From assembly GCA_018873245.2 (NCBI GenBank), contig JAEMBT020000102.1:21796-85795 (forward strand): a stretch of 64,000 nucleotides of DNA, given 5' to 3'. Shown piece after piece: positions 58,433 through 64,000 of this stretch. The notes under the pieces were generated by a model. The model did no database searches. It was not told the origin of the DNA and worked only from the letters and a program-made list of their open reading frames with translations. How positions within the stretch are numbered: position 1 is the stretch's first letter; each line of letters opens with the position of its first letter. The DNA comes from Archegozetes longisetosus (Eukaryota > Arthropoda > Arachnida > Sarcoptiformes > Trhypochthoniidae). Made by a program: the position numbers and the translations under genes.

Positions 58433-59720
58433 TTAATAATCAATCATCATTCTAGATCCATCGCTAGTTAGTTTCATTAATCTATCACTTAGTATAAGAC
58501 AATAACATTTGGTATTAGCAGGAACATTTGAATTAAATCTAACTCTTATTGTAATATCTGATATAGAATTCTTTAATTTTTCACTTTGTTTGCTAACATC
58601 AATGACGAACAAAGGATATAAATCTTTGAAATCATTTAGACTTATCATAAAATCGTTATAGTTATCATTTAATCCATAATATTTCTCTATGAATTGTTTA
58701 GCTGAGTAATATGTAAAAGAATAATCTTCACTTCTAAAGTTATTTATGATATCTATATTTGGATATCTGTCAGCATTTAAATTAACATGAATGTCTCTAA
58801 CATCACAATGATCAAAAACTGCAGAGTTTTTATCTATATTCTTATATCTATCAGTTTGAAAAGCTATTATTGTATATCTAGGTTTCTCAGATGCTGATCT
58901 TGGTCCTAAACGCCAAGTAAATTCATTACTTAATGGTACATCATATGAATCCATATTTCTATACATGAAACCAATAGAAAATGATTTTTTACTTTCAATC
59001 ATCTTATACAAAGAATGTAATTGTTCAAAATTTGGTACAATATTTGGCATTGTCCATGTTATGTTTGTTATTTCAACTTTACATGAAACTGTACCAGCTT
59101 TAAATATTGCATCCTCATTGCCACATCTTGTTAAAATTAAGGTCTGTTTTACTCCATATATTACTTTCTTATAATCTTCACAAAAACCAAATATATGACT
59201 TAAAGGAATAACAAAACTAAAGTTCCCATCACCTCTTATTTGTATCTTATCATGCCTTAACTTAAATCCATAGTTTGTTGTTAGACTAGACTCACCTTTA
59301 CCTTTATCTAATGTCCAACACATATTTAATCCGAGTTTTCGAAATCTTTTGGATAACTTAATAAACCTTTCATCAGAGTACATTGTCCAGGGTGATTAAT
59401 ATATTCGATAACTTTATCCCCAATTTGATATTCTATTCTATCAAATAAGAACATTACTCCATTATTAACTAATGTTACAACTTCAGTATCTAATAATTTT
59501 ACCCCATCACTTTTAACTAATTTTCCTTTAATTGTTAGCAGACTCTTTGATGGTAGATAATATGAATCTTGATTTTCAATTAATATTCTTATTTGTTGGT
59601 TAGAATTAAGATTACTGCCTGCTACCGGTTCATAGTTATGATGATTATATTCAGATACACTTTCATCTGTTTGAAGTGATCAGATATTTTTAAATAATCT
59701 TCTACTACATTAGTTGTCAT
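58433..59720 (-). CDS. major capsid protein, double-jelly-roll type (two frame breaks)
   Basis: The main frame 59383-58433 (316 codons) is the larger part of a capsid protein of the kind found in polinton-like viruses integrated in arthropods. Telling stretches are SHIFGFCEDYKKVIYGVKQT, FTWRLGPRSASEKPRYT, VFDHCDVRDIHVNLNADRYP and LFVIDVSKQSEKLKNS. In the related elements it forms the pseudo-hexameric capsomer. The N-terminal ~110 codons lie upstream in other frames: an ATG at 59720 opens a short frame lost near 59680, a second frame runs to about 59365, and the third is the main frame. That needs two small indels. Full length would be near 430 codons, normal for the family. It is transcribed away from the penton-like gene, with only 29 bases between the starts. 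Confidence 0.8.
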
Positions 59721-59749
59721 TTATAATACCGTAAATTCGTTTTAAATAA

Positions 59750-60508
59750 ATGTCTGAAGTTTATATACAACCTAAAGATTCAATATCCCTTATTTTAGAT
59801 TCAAGTAGTACTGATTTCATAACCAATTATTCTCCTCCAATACAGCTGAAGAAAGAGAAGCAATATGAGATAGCTTTGGTTAATTTAGAAACGTATTATA
59901 GTTTTCCAAATATAGATAACACAAATAATATATTTAGATATTCGATAGATAAGGGAGCTAATTGGTTTGAAATAGAGATACCTGAAGGGAGTTATGAATT
60001 GAAACAAATCAATAGTGAAATATTTAGAATCATGAAATCAAGAGGTCATTATGATAAGTCAACAAATAAAGGTTATATTAATATCTCAGCTAATCTAGCA
60101 ACTCTAAGATGTATATTACAAATTAAGGATGCTAAATATCAAGTAGGTTTTTCTCATCAACGATCTCTAAGTGTTATATTAGGTTATGAAAAGAAGGTAT
60201 TTAGTGATCCTTATAATGAAGGAACTAGTACAGTAAACATTTTGACTATTAATTCAATTCTAGTTGAATGTAGTTTAGTTCAAGGTTCATATCTTAATTC
60301 ATCTAAAGAACCAATAATTTATAGCTTCTTTCCTAAATGTCTTCCAGGAGAAAAAATAATTGAAACGCCAAAGAATCTAATCTATTTACCAGTTAATACT
60401 AATGATAAAATAGATTATATTCAAATTAGATTGAAAGATAATAATGGAAAGTTATTGAATTTGAGAGGAGAAAAAATAACATTAAGACTACACTTGAAGG
60501 AAGCTTAA
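59750..60508 (+). CDS. penton-like minor capsid protein
   Basis: 252 codons, intact. The sequence begins MSEVYIQPKDSISLILDSSS and continues with LVNLETYYSFPNI and an IPEGSYELKQIN segment; the mix of beta-rich hydrophobic strands fits a single jelly roll. Proteins with this pattern are the vertex (penton) candidates of polintons, adintoviruses and polinton-like viruses. The gene is divergent from the capsid gene and its stop overlaps that of the fibre-like gene on the other strand. It has no frame damage, in contrast to most neighbours. Confidence 0.7.
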   Translation: MSEVYIQPKDSISLILDSSSTDFITNYSPPIQLKKEKQYEIALVNLETYYSFPNIDNTNNIFRYSIDKGANWFEIEIPEGSYELKQINSEIFRIMKSRGHYDKSTNKGYINISANLATLRCILQIKDAKYQVGFSHQRSLSVILGYEKKVFSDPYNEGTSTVNILTINSILVECSLVQGSYLNSSKEPIIYSFFPKCLPGEKIIETPKNLIYLPVNTNDKIDYIQIRLKDNNGKLLNLRGEKITLRLHLKEA

Positions 60509-61256
60509 TTTGATTCATTCAAATAAACTGTTGTGTTGATCTCTAAACAATTATTCGTTTTAATTTGGCCAATTCCTGAAATAAGAAATATATTATTATC
60601 TCTTATTAAAATATCAACCAAAGTTTGATTAATGAATTGATCTACACTTTGCTTATTGCATTCTTCATATCGCACACATTTAAATACATATTGATAATTA
60701 GTAAAATGCTTTGTCATTTCAGCTATATTCAATGTTTTAGTTGCAATATTGGCTAATATAGTCAATTTACCAACTAAAATAAATAAATTATCTATTTGAG
60801 TTGATATTAATTTCAATTCTCCACTTATTGTTTTATCATTGTATTTTGGAATCTTTAGTTTATATTCTTTAGGAATGAAAATATTCTTTTTCTCTAAATA
60901 ACTTTTGTTACTGCATCATTTGGATCAATTGGATCAGCAACATTTTTAATTTGTTTATTTTTCATGTCTGTATGATCAACGTTTTTAAGATCATCTATTT
61001 TATTTTCAACTTTAGCTTGTTCTTCTTTTATCAATCTTATTTTACTATCTAATCTATCAACATACTTTTTTGTTGCTGCATCAAGTGGTTCAGTAGGATT
61101 TGATAAATTCATTATCCTATTGTTATTCATATTGAGTGCTCCAACCATACTTCCTCCTGTAGATCTTACAAATTTGTCCAGATCTGTATTGATTTGTCTA
61201 TCTAAATCTATGTCATTATCAAAATTTGATCTAAATCCGAACTTGTTTATTGACAT
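60505..61256 (-). CDS. fibre-like protein with collar motif (one frame break)
   Basis: The N-terminal frame 61256-60894 encodes 120 residues. Residues 34-67 hold GGSMVGALNMNNN and then PTEPLDAATKKYVD, a motif shared with phage collar and fibre shafts and with spikes of some integrated viruses. A coiled-coil stretch (68-95) and a second, weaker copy of the motif (98-118, KQIKNVADPIDPNDAVTK) follow. The frame stops just after this, and the next frame continues open through 60505 with a probable globular C-terminal domain of about 130 residues. A one-base change near 60905, close to a run of T, explains the break. Such proteins sit at the vertex and bind host cells. The gene lies head-to-head with the small basic ORF and tail-to-tail with penton. 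Confidence 0.65.
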
Positions 61257-61305
61257 TATACTTATTTATTAGTAAATTTATCAAAATCAATTTTTAATTA
61301 GTTAA

Positions 61306-61515
61306 ATGATAAGATATAACTGTAATAATCCTAAATTAAATAAAACCTTTATATTAGGTAAAGGATTGTCATCAGCTGACAGAATTAGTTTAGAAACTAA
61401 GAAAATTACTAAAAGTTCTTCAAATAAGAAAAAAATAAAATCTTTACCAGCAGAACAACAAATGTTCTTAAAGTCTTTGATTAATAAAACTGGTAAAGGC
61501 TTTAAGAAAATATGA
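61306..61515 (+). CDS. small basic protein of virus-like cluster
   Basis: 69 codons, rich in Lys and Ser (SSSNKKKIKSL, GKGFKKI at the end). I do not recognise a family. Its position argues for a real gene: it begins 49 bases after the start of the divergent fibre gene, and its stop at 61515 abuts the stop of the convergent DUF8207-like gene at 61516. Small basic proteins packaged with DNA are usual in such viruses; that role is only inferred. Confidence 0.55.
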   Translation: MIRYNCNNPKLNKTFILGKGLSSADRISLETKKITKSSSNKKKIKSLPAEQQMFLKSLINKTGKGFKKI

Positions 61516-62395
61516 TCATAATGAAAAAACATTCTTATGTATTTTTATATAATCATTCTTTGTTATTATTTTCATTTTTAATAATTCATCTAATATAGCA
61601 TTCATCTTATTATACTCTCCATTATTTCCTGCATTATAAGAAGCAAGCGATAACTGAAGTTGACTAACCAACTCTTTTGGATCGCTTGGTAAAAAAGTTA
61701 CATTTAATCTTCCTCCCGACTTTTTAATCATATTTGGAAACAGTTTTTTACTTATTGTTACCCATTTAGCACTTCTATCAGAGGCTAATCTTTTTGAATT
61801 TGGATCCGCATTTTGAAAGATGGCATTTGTTTTTTCAAGTATTTCTTTATAATCATTTATATCTTGATCTAAAAGAATGTCTATATTAGGGTCTGTTTTA
61901 GTTAATAATTCCATCAATCCTTCAGTTGCATTGTATTTTTTTACCAGCGATTTCCATTAAATTATTATCAAACTTTATAATTGAATTGCCAATTGAATAG
62001 TTATTATCACTAGGATTGTATCTTATTGAATATATTGCATTACTTTTATTTGTGTTGTCACTTAAATATTTTTGAATCAATTTACTCACTTGTATGTGTT
62101 TTGCTGTTTTAATTTCTGATCCAGTAGTTATTGCAGGTAATTGATGAATTTTTTGGTAAATCTTTCCTTGATTTGTTGAAATCATATCACCTAAAGCATT
62201 CAATTCTTTTTTATGAGATATATTTTGTTCGCTAATAGATTGTGTTATTGGTTTAAATAGTTTTTCTGTTTCTTCTTTAAATCCAATATTGGATAGTTTT
62301 TCTTCTTCAAAGTTTTGTTTAATATTTTTTCTAGTTTTAAGAAAATCATTAACAATTTGACTTCTTTTGTTCGGATCAGTAATACTCAAAAACAT
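61516..62395 (-). CDS. DUF8207-like protein (one frame break)
   Basis: Two minus frames read as one gene: 62395-61922 (157 codons, from MFLSITDPNKRSQIVNDF) and 61917-61516 (133 codons). The join falls at a run of seven A (plus-strand T) near 61935, where a one-base slip would merge them. The junction lies in the segment SIIKFDNNLMEIAGKK and then a TDPNIDILLD-like stretch, an order I associate with a domain of unknown function (DUF8207) found in arthropod integrated viruses. The N-terminal half is helical and charged; the last part is basic. Probably a structural or assembly protein; the function is unknown. The slip at a homopolymer could also be a sequencing error. Confidence 0.6.
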
Positions 62396-62468
62396 TGTTT
62401 ATTTATTATCAAATAATTAAACGATCGTTCAAAAATTGATTGATTTTTATATCGTTAAACGGTGTTGT

Positions 62469-63212
62469 TTAACAACTGATATAAAAGTCGTTTAAGTTTC
62501 TTCTGTATTTTCCCTTATCTTTATTTGATGATAAATCAATTGTTACAAAACTATAAGGATGATTCCATGTATTAGTACATAAATATTTAAATTCATTTTT
62601 ATTAATATCTGTACAATGATCTCTATAAAAATTATCTAACGTTATATTATCTTGAGGGAATAATATAAATAAATTTGAATTTTCTCTTATTGTTTGTCGA
62701 GGTAATTTAGTATAATTCTGTGATATATAAAAACAATCAACATTATTAGGCCTTCCTCTTGTATAATATGCTTCACATTTGTTCTGTTTCTCCAACATAA
62801 TATCATCAAATATTATCAAGTTTTTATGCTTCTTATTTAATTCAGTTGGATCAGGTATATTTGAACTATCATCAAAATATTCAACTATTATCTTATTCTT
62901 TTCTTTTAAACCTTGACCTATCTTTTTAATATAATAATCATCAGTTAACTTATTCTTTATTAGATCAGCTATTAATTCTTTTGTCAAATTACTTTTTATT
63001 CCTTTAATTAACACCTTATATTCTGGTTGATGTAATGATTTACTAAAGATATATAAGTGCTCATAATCTAACCAATTATTAAGTAATAAGTTTAATAACA
63101 AATTTGTTTTACCACAACCTGATTTTCCTACAATACAAGCTCTAATTGAATTAGGAAGTAAAGGACTATTATTTCTTTGATTTTCAATTGGAATTGATAG
63201 ATTGTCTAACAT
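62469..63212 (-). CDS. packaging ATPase, A32/FtsK-HerA type
   Basis: 247 codons, intact. Walker A is GKSGCGKT at residues 29-36, Walker B is LIIFDD at 132-137, and a sensor-type SQNYTKLPRQTIREN follows at 164-178. This is the genome-packaging ATPase shared by polintons, adintoviruses, polinton-like viruses and virophages, which pumps DNA into the capsid. It diverges from the PLA2-domain gene with only 16 bases between the starts, and that spacer is nearly palindromic. It is among the best preserved genes in the cluster, with all motifs complete. Confidence 0.85.
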   Translation of the reverse strand: MLDNLSIPIENQRNNSPLLPNSIRACIVGKSGCGKTNLLLNLLLNNWLDYEHLYIFSKSLHQPEYKVLIKGIKSNLTKELIADLIKNKLTDDYYIKKIGQGLKEKNKIIVEYFDDSSNIPDPTELNKKHKNLIIFDDIMLEKQNKCEAYYTRGRPNNVDCFYISQNYTKLPRQTIRENSNLFILFPQDNITLDNFYRDHCTDINKNEFKYLCTNTWNHPYSFVTIDLSSNKDKGKYRRNLNDFYISC

Positions 63213-63228
63213 TTATTTATAATTATAA

Positions 63229-63617
63229 ATGATGATTTATTGTTTAAAATGTAAGAGTAAAAAAGAAGTTAATAATATTAAAGAAATTTGTTCTAAAATA
63301 ATAAACCTATGATAACTGGAACTTGTTCATCTTGTGGAACTAAACTCTGTCAATTTATCAAAAAAGGTAAAGGAGTTATCAATACTTTATTGAATAAAGT
63401 TCCAATACCAGAGATGCATTTATCTCTACCTAAAGATGTTTTATCTGAAAATGTAGAAAATGGTAGTTTTAATAACACGGGGAAATATAGTTATTGTGGT
63501 CCTGGAACTAAACTTAATACAAGATTATCACAAGGTTATAAAGGAATAAATAATTTAGATAAAGCATGCTTAGAACATGACATTGCATATGATAATGGTT
63601 TTCCTATTTTTAGTTAA
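63229..63617 (+). CDS. truncated phospholipase A2-domain virion protein (frame-broken)
   Basis: An ATG at 63229 opens a 27-codon frame with a CLKCK pair of cysteines that stops at 63310. The ATG at 63309 overlaps that stop and opens a second frame of 102 codons with CSSCG near its start. Together the two CxxC pairs look like a zinc ribbon split by a frame change. In the second frame a calcium-loop type YCGPGTKL (62-69) and the catalytic CLEHDIAYD (87-95, His90-Asp91) define a parvovirus-type phospholipase A2. In related viruses this activity helps escape from membranes during entry. The frame ends at 63617 right after the active-site helix, so the second helix and C-terminal part are missing. 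Confidence 0.7.
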
Positions 63618-64000
63618 TTCAAAAGATTTTAATTAAGTTTAATTTCACAATTTTGAATATTTTAAACACAATATTATGCCTCACAATAGTTTACTTTAAC
63701 TTTCTTTTGTGGACTAAGGTTTAATGCAAACTGAAGTGTCTAATGTTTACTACTGATTTTCGAAGTAAGGCAGAAATCTTTAAATTTAACAGGCATGGGA
63801 ATTAGTTCATAGCAAATTTTTAAAAATAAGTAATTTTATTCAATAACACAAATGACACCTATTTGAACTTTTTTCTACCTAAAGTGAATTGATAAGCGAA
63901 CTTTGATCTTGGCAAATGTGACTAAATATGTGAAAATTATAGAAAATTGAAGAATATGTATGTATTTAAAAATTTTGTTAAAATATGTATTATATGTAAA
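63618..64000. other. AT-rich DNA beyond the cluster
   Basis: No viral gene continues here. The sequence is AT-rich with no feature I can name. The abrupt change right after the cut PLA2 frame suggests that the integrated element ends or is deleted here. Confidence 0.45.

Noticed and set aside
58965..59174. 69-codon plus-strand open frame
   Set aside because: Antisense shadow of the capsid gene.
61302..61532. 76-codon minus-strand open frame
   Set aside because: Antisense to the small basic gene, which fits its neighbours better on the plus strand.

Overview
The window is AT-rich eukaryotic DNA, gene-poor and packed with decayed repeats. Best reading: an invertebrate, most likely arthropod, genome. 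Two related multi-membrane-segment genes look like members of an expanded gustatory-receptor-like family, and the transposon remnants and the endogenous virus-like module are of kinds common in arthropods. A mite is possible, but nothing here proves it.

Layout. 1-9.6 kb: an old array of decayed repeat units in minus orientation around one open receptor-like gene (4217-5215, minus). 10.6-15.4 kb: two long foldback elements flanking a broken DDE transposase gene (11859-14047, minus). 15.6-19.3 kb: a 3.7-kb DNA element with 25-bp inverted ends and a TTA target duplication, holding a nested foldback and a broken non-transposase gene (17023-18843, minus). 19.3-24.3 kb: a 5-kb element with ~0.2-kb inverted ends that holds a ~60-bp tandem repeat in both orientations, two short TTAA-flanked piggyBac-like elements and a Tc1/mariner remnant. 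25-29 kb: hAT traces, including an 813-bp element with a perfect 8-bp duplication. 29.3-52.6 kb: a long array of decayed units, now in plus orientation, containing a broken receptor copy (40.3-41.0 kb) and a second near-intact receptor gene (51.4-52.6 kb). The two array halves face away from each other, so the locus is a very old, large inverted duplication. 53.1-57.2 kb: mariner remnant, a TIR element with a nested foldback, a second copy of the ~60-bp tandem repeat, a tRNA-derived SINE-like unit and 7-bp and 5-bp microsatellites.

57.4-63.6 kb is the most striking part: a compact, virus-like virion-assembly cluster of the polinton-like/adintovirus type. It holds an adenain-like cysteine protease, a small Gly/Ala-rich minor virion protein, a double-jelly-roll-type major capsid protein, a penton-like protein, a fibre-like protein with a collar motif, a small basic protein, a two-part DUF8207-like protein, an A32/FtsK-type packaging ATPase and a truncated phospholipase A2-domain protein. 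Genes abut or overlap by a few bases and are read in both directions, as in a virus. Penton and ATPase are intact; protease, capsid, fibre, DUF8207-like and PLA2 genes each carry one or two small frame breaks. No DNA polymerase B or integrase is seen, so this is a fragment of an integrated element.

Functional assignments come from motif reading and family knowledge, without database searches.
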